DNA of 64,000 nt from contig JAHDQN010000013.1 in NCBI GenBank assembly GCA_018433775.1, forward strand, positions 124,001-188,000. The letters run 5' to 3'. Position 1 is the stretch's first letter, and each line of letters starts with the position of its first letter. This stretch comes from Deltaproteobacteria bacterium. GTDB lineage: Bacteria; Desulfobacterota; Desulfomonilia; UBA1062. The notes under the pieces were generated by a model. It did no database searches. It saw nothing but the letters and a program-made list of their open reading frames with translations, and was not told the DNA's origin. Both the position numbers and the translations under genes were made by a program. Positions 7,155 to 14,635 of this stretch are shown here, in pieces.

Positions 7155-9218
7155 GTCGCAATCCCTTCGTGAATCAGGTAAGTTTCTTTCGGGAAGCAAA
7201 GAAAACAGATACGGCAGAAGCTTGGGAAGGTCGCAATCCCTTCGTGAATCAGGTCAGTTTCTTTTGCGCATGGCAGGAATACACTGAGCGTGGCCGGGAG
7301 TCGCAATCCCTTCGTGAATCAGGTCAGTTTCTTTGACCAACCCGGAAAAATAAAAAGGAGAGATGATATGAAAGTCGCAATCCCTTCGTGAATCAGGTCA
7401 GTTTCTTTTTGCGGGCGAGGGCGAAACCGGTACATGGAAAAAAGTCGCAATCCCTTCGTGAATCAGGTCAGTTTCTTTCACAACACGGCATACCACTACG
7501 CTCTTTCTCTCCCCACGTCGCAATCCCTTCGTGAATCAGGTCAGTTTCTTTAGTAGTTCGCAGGGAAGGTCAATCAATCCAGGAGTGCGTCGCAATCCCT
7601 TCGTGAATCAGGTCAGTTTCTTTCAGGGCATAAGGGCGTTAAATAAAAGGAGGGTAATACAATGTCGCAATCCCTTCGTGAATCAGGTCAGTTTCTTTGA
7701 AGTTGAGGGTTCTGAAGAAGAGGACATCATCAACGAGTCGCAATCCCTTCGTGAATCAGGTCAGTTTCTTTCCTGCACAGACCACAGTTTCATCGTCGTT
7801 TACCGGGAGGACGTCGCAATCCCTTCGTGAATCAGGTCAGTTTCTTTCGGGATAAGGGTTAGAAAACAAGAGGAGGACAAGAGTCGCAATCCCTTCGTGA
7901 ATCAGGTCAGTTTCTTTACCGCGCCTGCGAGAGGGAAATCGTCAGGGATGGATACGGCGGTCGCAATCCCTTCGTGAATCAGGTCAGTTTCTTTGCAATC
8001 AAACAGGGACTCAACCAGTCAGGCGACATCGTCGCAATCCCTTCGTGAATCAGGTCAGTTTCTTTCTGCAAAGGAACATTTCAATTCAAGGTCCATCTCT
8101 CTTGAGTCGCAATCCCTTCGTGAATCAGGTCAGTTTCTTTCGGCGAATACTCTATCTATTCAAGCAAGGCGCACGAGTCGCAATCCCTTCGTGAATCAGG
8201 TCAGTTTCTTTGCCGGCGTGGGCCATAGGGCCCCAGGATAAGGTTCTCGTGTCGCAATCCCTTCGTGAATCAGGTCAGTTTCTTTTCATCCCAGAAGAAA
8301 GGATATCGCCATGAAGTAAGCTCCGTCGCAATCCCTTCGTGAATCAGGTCAGTTTCTTTACTGGAACGTCCACGGGCAATGCAAGACCTGCCCGGTCGCA
8401 ATCCCTTCGTGAATCAGGTCAGTTTCTTTTCGTTTGAGATAGAGGAGGACTGAACATGGCGCAATAGTCGCAATCCCTTCGTGAATCAGGTCAGTTTCTT
8501 TGTAATACAATGAAAAGATCGGAGCTGAAATTGAGTCGCAATCCCTTCGTGAATCAGGTCAGTTTCTTTAAAACTGAATAACGCTGATACGTGGTTTGCA
8601 TGGTGTCGCAATCCCTTCGTGAATCAGGTCAGTTTCTTTGCTGTTTTGTGTGCGGGAACGAGGAGATTCCGCTGTGTCGCAATCCCTTCGTGAATCAGGT
8701 CAGTTTCTTTTGGCAGGCCGATGTCAACAACGTCCGCCCTTGAGAAGTCGCAATCCCTTCGTGAATCAGGTCAGTTTCTTTGATTTCTATGCTGATTCAA
8801 CATGGGAAAATCTTTTTGGTGGGTCGCAATCCCTTCGTGAATCAGGTCAGTTTCTTTGGCTTCAGCCAAAATTTGAAATGTTAATCCGTAATTGGGGTCG
8901 CAATCCCTTCGTGAATCAGGTCAGTTTCTTTCCTGATCGAAAACCCCAAGGCATTCTTAAAGGCCCTTGTCGCAATCCCTTCGTGAATCAGGTCAGTTTC
9001 TTTGAGATCGGCAAGGAGTACGAAACGGACGAAGCAGTCGCGTCGCAATCCCTTCGTGAATCAGGTCAGTTTCTTTGCCACTATCTGCACACTATGTGTG
9101 GAAATTCCTTGTCGTCGCAATCCCTTCGTGAATCAGGTCAGTTTCTTTTCATCGAGAAAATCGAAAACGCGAAAAAAGATTATGTCGCAATCCCTTCGTG
9201 AATCAGGTCAGTTTCTTT
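7155..9218 (-). CRISPR. CRISPR array, 29 repeats and 28 spacers
   Basis: A 35-bp repeat (plus-strand start GTCGCAATCCCTTCG, end CAGGTCAGTTTCTTT) occurs 29 times, first at 7155-7189 and last at 9184-9218. Spacers are 33-42 bp. Repeats 2-29 are identical by eye; the first has an A for C (GGTAAG instead of GGTCAG). A degenerate repeat usually marks the leader-distal end, which places the leader at the right. Read on the minus strand, the repeat ends ATTGCGAC, close to the usual 8-nt crRNA 5' handle ATTGAAAC. Transcription from the right also matches the neighbouring minus-strand cas genes. Most spacers, read on the plus strand, have a plausible sense coding frame or translation start. Confidence 0.98.
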
Positions 9219-9490
9219 CGCACCTCCCAAAAGGCAAAGAATAATCAATGGATACCTTCCCATCTCCGCATACCTTCTGAGCTTTTTTGTAAATCACCAT
9301 ATAAACCCAAGAGCCTCCTTCTCGGAATTGTCATGTAAGCTCATGATCTTCAAGCGATATTTGATATTCCGCACACCTCTTTTTTGCCGCAGACAACTTT
9401 ATACATATTATCATGGAGATGGAAAAAAATGGGAATTCCCTGTCAGGTCTGCTGAGCACTTTTTGAAACCCGAACATCAGTTGTTTCCCC
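9219..9490 (-). promoter_or_regulatory. Probable CRISPR leader
   Basis: An AT-rich non-coding stretch separates the newest repeat from the second cas2 gene. It contains runs of A and T (for example ttttttgtaaa and gatggaaaaaaatgggaa) and no gene. Its position next to identical repeats and the adaptation genes supports leader function, with the array promoter reading on the minus strand. No single promoter box is assigned with confidence. Confidence 0.65.
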
Positions 9491-9492
9491 AA

Positions 9493-9774
9493 TCAGTACA
9501 CATGATACTCCTCGTCAGGATCAATGAAAATACCCTTGCCGATGATATCTGGGATATAAGCCGCACATTTCTCGCAGAGCGGGAAATATTTCACGCCGTC
9601 GACCTCCGGATCAATGACTGCTTCGATCCTGTTCTTCATCTCGCGCAGTGTCCCGGATCTGATGTCGAGTTCGAAGATTGATTTTTGCACCCGGTTGCCG
9701 TAATCTTCCGAGATCTTCGCCACCTGCCGAAGGCGATCAGGGCCGGATATGTCGTAGGCGACAATTATTTTCAT
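9493..9774 (-). CDS. cas2: CRISPR adaptation protein Cas2 (copy nearest the array)
   Basis: The 93-residue protein starts MKIIVAYDISGPDRLRQVAK, with the Cas2 ferredoxin-like beta strand and the metal-site Asp at position 8, then QKSIFELDI and a late segment EKCAAYIPDIIGKG. Cas2 forms the central dimer of the Cas1-Cas2 integrase. The open frame extends far upstream, but the ATG at 9774 is the sensible start because it follows the stop of the other cas2 by 2 bp and gives a normal-length protein. It differs strongly from its neighbour (different residues across most of the length), so it is not a recent duplicate. Confidence 0.92.
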   Translation of the reverse strand: MKIIVAYDISGPDRLRQVAKISEDYGNRVQKSIFELDIRSGTLREMKNRIEAVIDPEVDGVKYFPLCEKCAAYIPDIIGKGIFIDPDEEYHVY

Positions 9775-9776
9775 TC

Positions 9777-10052
9777 CTACACAACCGTGTAATCGAGCTG
9801 GGTGAGCTTCATGCCTTTGCCGGAGAGCAGAACCTTCCGAAGGCACCTGCTGCATATTCTGTATATTCTTACCGAATCGGTCGTCATGTCGATTTGCGCT
9901 ACACAGTAAGCCCGGATGCGCTTTATGGCCGGTTCGTCGAGGTCGCATTCAAAGACGGACTTCTGGGTGTTAAGCCCGAACTCCTTGAGGAATCTGTGCA
10001 GAGCCGCCCTTGTGGCATCGTTGGAAATGTCATAGGTGATGAGGGTGATCAC
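9777..10052 (-). CDS. cas2: CRISPR adaptation protein Cas2 (second, divergent copy)
   Basis: The 91-residue protein begins MITLITYDISNDATRAALHR, with Asp at position 8, followed by LNTQKSVFECDLDE and RIYRICSRC. Fold and length are typical of Cas2. The start is a GTG with CAGGA upstream. It lies 15 bp after cas1 and 2 bp before the other cas2, so all three are one adaptation operon. Both copies keep the key Asp. A heterodimeric Cas2 core is conceivable; alternatively one copy may act as a separate nuclease. Confidence 0.92.
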   Translation of the reverse strand: MITLITYDISNDATRAALHRFLKEFGLNTQKSVFECDLDEPAIKRIRAYCVAQIDMTTDSVRIYRICSRCLRKVLLSGKGMKLTQLDYTVV

Positions 10053-10067
10053 GGTCCTGCCCCCGAT

Positions 10068-11222
10068 TTACTTCAGCAGCATGGGCTGGTACATGTCAGC
10101 CTCGCCCTCGATGACTTTCCTGAAATGACCTGCCTGGTAGACAAGGGCGTCGGCATAGGTGAGTTTTCTGTCAGCAGGCGGGTAGAAGAATTCCGTGGTG
10201 AGCTTTTTCTCGAAGGCATCGATCACCCGGGAAAAGGCGCTGGGTGTGAGCCTGACAGGATATTTCGCGGTCAAGACTTCCTGTGCAGGCGTTTCCGTCA
10301 TCCTCTGCTCCGGGAGATCAATGACATCGGGTGTATTGCCGGTATCAGACATGAGGCCTATAGGATCTTTGAGGATGTATTCGATGCTTTCCTCCTTCGG
10401 TGCTTCCTGCACATCATCCTCGGGCTTCTCAACAGCAAAATCGCCTTTTTTTAGTATCTTCAGGTTGAAGAGCGAGAGAGTGAGGGTGTCCGCGATAATC
10501 GGCCGGAACTCCTCCATGAGATCGAGCACCAGGGAATATCTGCCGTAGTCGATGGAGTGCAGGGAGCCCGGATAGGGATCAAGGCCTGCAACCCGAACCG
10601 CTGCATAGACACGGTTCATGAGGAATGTATAGAGCAGGGAGAGCACCGAATTGACCGGGTCAGTGGGAGGCCTCCTGACACGGCGGGTGAATCCCCAGTC
10701 GTCCACGAATCCTTTCGGGAAGGCATCGAAATAGAGCGCTGAGCCTCTTCCTTCATAGCCCCGCAAACTGTTGACGGACTCGGCCCTGTCGAGCATCTTC
10801 AGGATATCCATGATCTCCCTGGCCCTGCCTCCAGCAGTCTGTACGCCCTTTGTCCTCTTGATGCGCATGAGCACGGGGGCCATGTTCGACAGCTTCCCTG
10901 AGACAAAAGACTTTGCCGACTTCAGGCAGAAGTCTTCGTCATCGAGGAGCAGCCACTGGCGCCTGCGCAGGTAGACATTGCGCGGCTCCTGCGATGCCAG
11001 CCTCCCCAGATACCGACCGTTAAAGGTGAGAAACACCACGTCGATGTTGTGCCGCAGAATCTGTGCCAAAGCCCTGTGGGTGATCTCCACATTACCGTAG
11101 ACAAGTATCTGGCTGAGCTTGTAGGTAAAGAGCGTGTGATAGGTATCGTCGCCCTTTTTCACGAGGAGGTGTCTTCCCTCCTTGATGACTCTTGCTCCCT
11201 GGGTTCTAATGTAGACGATCAT
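10068..11222 (-). CDS. cas1: CRISPR integrase Cas1
   Basis: The 384-residue Cas1 integrates new spacers at the leader. Catalytic residues are visible: E157 in RGYEGRGSALYF, H222 in DPYPGSLHSIDYGR and the acidic cluster LDLMEEFR (232-239). Between the helix ending LSLFNLKILKKGDF (about 260) and the usual C-terminal segment LTPSAFSRVIDAFEKKL lies an acidic insertion of roughly 55 residues (VEKPEDDVQEAPKEE and following), which makes this Cas1 longer than the usual 320-340. AAAGGAG stands 6 bases before the ATG. No reverse transcriptase domain is attached. Confidence 0.95.
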   Translation of the reverse strand: MIVYIRTQGARVIKEGRHLLVKKGDDTYHTLFTYKLSQILVYGNVEITHRALAQILRHNIDVVFLTFNGRYLGRLASQEPRNVYLRRRQWLLLDDEDFCLKSAKSFVSGKLSNMAPVLMRIKRTKGVQTAGGRAREIMDILKMLDRAESVNSLRGYEGRGSALYFDAFPKGFVDDWGFTRRVRRPPTDPVNSVLSLLYTFLMNRVYAAVRVAGLDPYPGSLHSIDYGRYSLVLDLMEEFRPIIADTLTLSLFNLKILKKGDFAVEKPEDDVQEAPKEESIEYILKDPIGLMSDTGNTPDVIDLPEQRMTETPAQEVLTAKYPVRLTPSAFSRVIDAFEKKLTTEFFYPPADRKLTYADALVYQAGHFRKVIEGEADMYQPMLLK

Positions 11223-11292
11223 GCAAATCTCCTTTGCCGCAGGTTCCCTTCACGACGCAACCATACCGCTGTCCTCGCAGGGCTTGCAAACA

Positions 11293-11304
11293 CCGCAACG
11301 TTGC
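11293..11304 (-). promoter_or_regulatory. Candidate operator upstream of cas1 (GCAACGTTGCGG)
   Basis: The 272-bp gap between cas1 and the upstream CARF gene holds no gene. It contains, on the minus strand, GCAACGTTGCGG with a perfect 10-bp palindrome core, 71 bp before the cas1 start. The same 12-mer, allowing one C/T change, occurs upstream of cas10 and cas6. A regulatory role is inferred. Confidence 0.5.
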
Positions 11305-11494
11305 CGCCAGGCAATCAGGGCATAGGTTGGAAAGTTCTCGAACCCATCAGATGTTCCAGTCGTGTACATTCATTATTCAATTGTCAAAGAACGCTCAAGA
11401 CAGAGCCAGGAATTAACTCATTGTATAGCGGCTCTTGCCTCTCCTGCATTATCGATTCTCAAACTTGACCTGCTCATATTCTTTGAGTGATATA

Positions 11495-12751
11495 CTATTC
11501 CGTCTTATTCCCGTCCAGCCAGGGAAACTGGAGCGCGGCAGCGCGTGATGCAAAGTCTTCGATACTGTCCCCGATAAGGCCAATAATCGACTCTTTCAGG
11601 TTCTTGTAGCTGTTCTTCGTCACAGAAATCAGCCCATGAGCCAGAATGGATTGATTTCTCTGGAGAAGCTGGCCTTGCAGATGCTCATTCCCTGCATACC
11701 GGTGTCCGACAGTGTGACACAGGCTTTCAAGGATGCGATAATCCCAGTCAAGCCCTGTCTTGATCTTGCCGTCACGTTTGTTTCTCAGTCGCTCGAGGTC
11801 CTCATGCAGGTGCACGGGCACCTTTGCTTTGTCTACATCTCCGGTCAGGATATCAAAATCTCGATCAAGTATATATTGAGCCAAAAGTTCTGTGACGCGA
11901 TACAGCCTTGCAAGGGCATCATCATAGCGGCCTTCTATTGCGCGGCGTTCAGCGTTGTTGAAGATATCGATGAGTAGGAATTCCTTTGGCGCGTCATTGC
12001 CCCTGGCGAGTTCTTTCAGGGCTTCGGTCGCCTCTACCCTGGGGCGGAAGCAATCCAAGGCAGACAGGTCATTATCCAAGTTTTTTAGTTCCTCCAGAGC
12101 GCCTCTATGGTTGAAAAGGTCCCAGAGGCGATAAGCCGAGGCGACATGTTTCAATTGCTGTCCTGATTTTTGTTCATGCTCGTCGAGCAGCTTGAGATTT
12201 GACTTGGATAACAGTTGCTCGGCAGTATCGAAGCGCAACTTCCGGATAAATTCACCCGCGATTCTGACATCATGGGCCGCGAAGATCTCCGTTGGCATGA
12301 TGGTGCGGAACTGCTCGGTGCCGTCAATCACTACCCCGTCTTTTCTTTTGCCGGTTATGTAGCTGATGGAGCCGCACTGGTTGTGTATGGCGGAAAGAAC
12401 CGCGCCGCTGCTCATTGCTTTGGTGCCGCTGGTGAAGTCGATCTGGATCTCGTCAACCGCAAAGCCGCTTTCACGGAGCTCTTTAAAGACCTCGTTTATA
12501 TCACGGAATACTGCCTGGAAGTCATCGATATCCTTCAGCATGGCTATGCGGTATGCATCAGGGGAGATGGAGAGATCACGGGCTATGATCCTGGCGTTGT
12601 CCTCGCTGCCGTTGCTGGCAGCGAGGACAAGATAATCGGGCCGATAATGGGAGATAGCCTTTTTGAGAGGCTTGAATATCTGAACATCCGGCCGGGTGCC
12701 GGTGCCCACGGTGACGATGAGGGCGCATTTCTTCACTTCGCGCTCACCCAT
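11495..12751 (-). CDS. CARF-domain CRISPR ancillary protein, TIGR02710 family
   Basis: The 418-residue protein has an N-terminal CARF domain (CALIVTVGTGTRPDVQ; later IDFTSGTKAMSSGAVL, the ligand-loop SGTKAMS) that binds cyclic oligoadenylate. A long helical C-terminal region ends with RNQSILAHG (R365, H372), an R-x6-H arrangement like that of HEPN/6H ribonucleases. This matches the TIGR02710 (Cas02710) family of presumed cOA-activated RNases related in function to Csm6. Its start overlaps the end of the HEPN gene by 19 bp, so it is translationally coupled to the toxin-antitoxin module. No canonical Csm6 is otherwise present. Confidence 0.85.
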   Translation of the reverse strand: MGEREVKKCALIVTVGTGTRPDVQIFKPLKKAISHYRPDYLVLAASNGSEDNARIIARDLSISPDAYRIAMLKDIDDFQAVFRDINEVFKELRESGFAVDEIQIDFTSGTKAMSSGAVLSAIHNQCGSISYITGKRKDGVVIDGTEQFRTIMPTEIFAAHDVRIAGEFIRKLRFDTAEQLLSKSNLKLLDEHEQKSGQQLKHVASAYRLWDLFNHRGALEELKNLDNDLSALDCFRPRVEATEALKELARGNDAPKEFLLIDIFNNAERRAIEGRYDDALARLYRVTELLAQYILDRDFDILTGDVDKAKVPVHLHEDLERLRNKRDGKIKTGLDWDYRILESLCHTVGHRYAGNEHLQGQLLQRNQSILAHGLISVTKNSYKNLKESIIGLIGDSIEDFASRAAALQFPWLDGNKTE

Positions 12752-13131
12752 TGCGTGACTATCTCATCGAGCAATGTCTGCCGGGCATTGCGGCATGCGG
12801 CAATGGCCCGGCGGGCAATTTCCCTGTCCGCCGAATCCCCCGGATAACGGTAGCCGATGGCATAGGCATTCAGCTCCTGCAGGTGCGCGCGCAGCTTCTC
12901 AACCTGAGGGTAAAAGGGGAGCACCTTTTCCAGCAGGTGCACCAGGTTATGTGTTTTCCCGATGGCCACATCATGCTCCTGCAGAACGGCCTTCAGATAC
13001 TTTTCTATGCATTGCTGGGCGTGGAAACAGGCCGCGTCGTAGTTCGGCAGCCTGCGGGCACGCAGCTCCCTCCGGGCGGTTGCATAATCGCCTTCGGCCT
13101 TGTTGAGCCACTCCTCAGTGAGCGGCTTCAT
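12733..13131 (-). CDS. HEPN-domain protein (toxin-type partner of MNT)
   Basis: The 132-residue helical protein (EEWLNKAEGDYATARREL ... AACFHAQQCIEKYLKAVL ... THNLVHLLEKV ... YRYPGD) is a PF05168-type HEPN protein. In MNT-HEPN modules the HEPN partner is usually the toxin and is silenced by nucleotidyl transfer. This subtype shows the common RYP segment and lacks a clear R-x4-6-H RNase motif, so its activity is uncertain. It overlaps the MNT gene by 17 bp and the CARF gene by 19 bp, and has AAGGTG upstream. Confidence 0.88.
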   Translation of the reverse strand: MKPLTEEWLNKAEGDYATARRELRARRLPNYDAACFHAQQCIEKYLKAVLQEHDVAIGKTHNLVHLLEKVLPFYPQVEKLRAHLQELNAYAIGYRYPGDSADREIARRAIAACRNARQTLLDEIVTQWVSAK

Positions 13132-13432
13132 AGAGCACCTTGCCTTTTTCCATGATCTCCCTCAGGAAAAAATCACCAAGAGCCAGCCGTTCAGCGACCT
13201 GCCGGGGTGTACGCACGATCAGATCGAGCGGCAATTCCGGTTTTACACGCCTGAGGATTTCAACGGTCTTATGGACCCCCTTTCCCTCGAAGGGGAGTAT
13301 CACCAGCATATCGACATCCGAATCCTCATGCGGCGTCCCATAGGCATATGATCCAAAGAGGATGATTTTGTCCGGTTGGTATTCGGCCGCGATCCGTCGA
13401 GCGATCGTATCGATATCATGCAGAGTGGACAT
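13115..13432 (-). CDS. MNT-type minimal nucleotidyltransferase
   Basis: The 105-residue protein carries the full polymerase-beta nucleotidyltransferase signature GSYAYGTPHEDSDVDMLV (GS-x10-DxD) and a third acid in LPLDLIVRT. MNT antitoxins transfer AMP onto their HEPN partner. The ATG at 13432 is favoured over the TTG one codon earlier because AAGGAGGGG is 5 bases before it. A 147-bp gap separates it from the upstream CARF-RelE gene, the largest gap within the effector part of the operon, so it might have its own promoter. Confidence 0.88.
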   Translation of the reverse strand: MSTLHDIDTIARRIAAEYQPDKIILFGSYAYGTPHEDSDVDMLVILPFEGKGVHKTVEILRRVKPELPLDLIVRTPRQVAERLALGDFFLREIMEKGKVLYEAAH

Positions 13433-13582
13433 CAACCCCTCCTTTGTTGATTTCAGCCTTCAGGCTCGAAAAGGCAGCGTCTGTTTTCCTTTCCATCCCT
13501 TGTAAAGCTATTACCATGATGTACGTCTTTTTTCATCCCGGGAGTGTGCCTTCGGCATCAGGCCAATGCCCCTCCTTTTACC

Positions 13583-14635
13583 CTACACATGGCGATCAGG
13601 CTCAAAATTGCCATAATCACCTTTTCTTACGCCTTTTCTCAGCAGGCGTTCATAGCTGGCGTCAGTGTGGCTGGCGAGTTCACAGACATAGACATTGTCA
13701 TCACGTTCATAATAGAAAATGCGTACTGCCCGATGCCCTCTGGGGTAAATCATGCAGTCCGAAGAATTGGCCTGGGCGGAACCTCCCCGGCGCAAGGTGG
13801 GAGAAGCAAGCTTGTGCAGCGCGACGCGCATGACGTCACGGGTGCTGGTCGGTGCCTGCGCCAGGGTTCTTTGTGCCGCAGCGGAAAGAAAGACAACGCC
13901 TTCTGGCAGTTCAGCCAGATGTTTTCTATATGCCCGCCACATGACCTCGCCTGCAGGAGAAAGCATGCAGAAGCCATCCTCCTCGTACAACAGGAGACGG
14001 ATTTTTTCATTCAGACCAGCAAGCCGCTTTTCTACCATGGAGGTTTTTCGCATTTCTTTGTCTATCCATACAAAAAACTCCTCGTGATCTGCCATGAGGT
14101 TCATATCCCAGGAAATGGGCGTGGGCGGCATTTCGATGATGTCCTTAAACGCTTCGTGTATGTAGTAGACCGGAACTTCGAAAAGCAGGCCCACCATGGT
14201 GGCGCAGGAGATTTCGGCCTTGAACCCGCCTGTGGCGTTGATGAGAACCTCGCGCCCCAGTGTGCGTTCACGGTTTACGGTTTTGATCATGGCCGTCACG
14301 AGTGAGCGCAGCCCGCGCATCTTGAAGCTGGTTTCCGTATAAGAAAGATCCGGTATTTCGCGTGTCTCGCATGCATGAGCTGCTTTCTGATAATAAGCGC
14401 ACAGGGCTTCGGCGCATGTAAGGCCATCTTCCGTGTGAGAGTGCAGAAAGACCAGCCGGTCATTCTTCTGCACCACACGGGAGAGCGCGTTAGCCTCTGC
14501 ACTGGCCTTCTCCTGCGGCTCAGCCTGCAGATATCGAATAAGCTCGGCTTTATCGCGAGCCTTGTCTGCACCGATCTTCCGGCCGGCATTATTGATGAGC
14601 GATGTACCGACAGTGGAGATGATCGTTCGGGTCAT
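13583..14635 (-). CDS. CARF-RelE fusion, Cami1-like cOA-activated mRNA interferase
   Basis: The 350-residue protein starts TRTIISTVGTSLINNAGRK, the CARF signature of the APE2256/TIGR02619 group, with LINATGGFKAE as the second ligand loop. A middle helical/winged-helix region (about 165-240) is followed by a C-terminal RelE-like domain (about 247-345: VVFLSAAAQRTLAQAP, then RAVRIFYYERDDNVYVCEL and HTDASYERLL). This order matches Cami1, a ribosome-dependent RNase switched on by cA4. GGGAGGTGG precedes the ATG, and the start overlaps csm5 by 4 bp. It likely stops translation during infection; that role is transferred from the family. Confidence 0.83.
   Translation of the reverse strand: MTRTIISTVGTSLINNAGRKIGADKARDKAELIRYLQAEPQEKASAEANALSRVVQKNDRLVFLHSHTEDGLTCAEALCAYYQKAAHACETREIPDLSYTETSFKMRGLRSLVTAMIKTVNRERTLGREVLINATGGFKAEISCATMVGLLFEVPVYYIHEAFKDIIEMPPTPISWDMNLMADHEEFFVWIDKEMRKTSMVEKRLAGLNEKIRLLLYEEDGFCMLSPAGEVMWRAYRKHLAELPEGVVFLSAAAQRTLAQAPTSTRDVMRVALHKLASPTLRRGGSAQANSSDCMIYPRGHRAVRIFYYERDDNVYVCELASHTDASYERLLRKGVRKGDYGNFEPDRHV

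Noticed and set aside
7531-9244. Open frames inside the CRISPR array with repeated NPFVNQVSFF or SLRESGQFL
   Set aside because: These peptides are only the translation of the 35-bp repeat; the region is an array, not a repeat protein.
9775-9948. N-terminal extension of the array-proximal cas2 frame
   Set aside because: It overlaps the other cas2 gene in another frame, and a normal-length Cas2 starts at the ATG at 9774.
11223-11494. Second CRISPR array or tracr-like RNA between cas1 and the CARF gene
   Set aside because: No copy of the 35-bp repeat is present; the only notable element is the short palindrome.
12733-13131. HEPN protein as a classical R-x4-6-H RNase toxin
   Set aside because: The motif is not visible in this PF05168-type protein, so RNase activity is not claimed.
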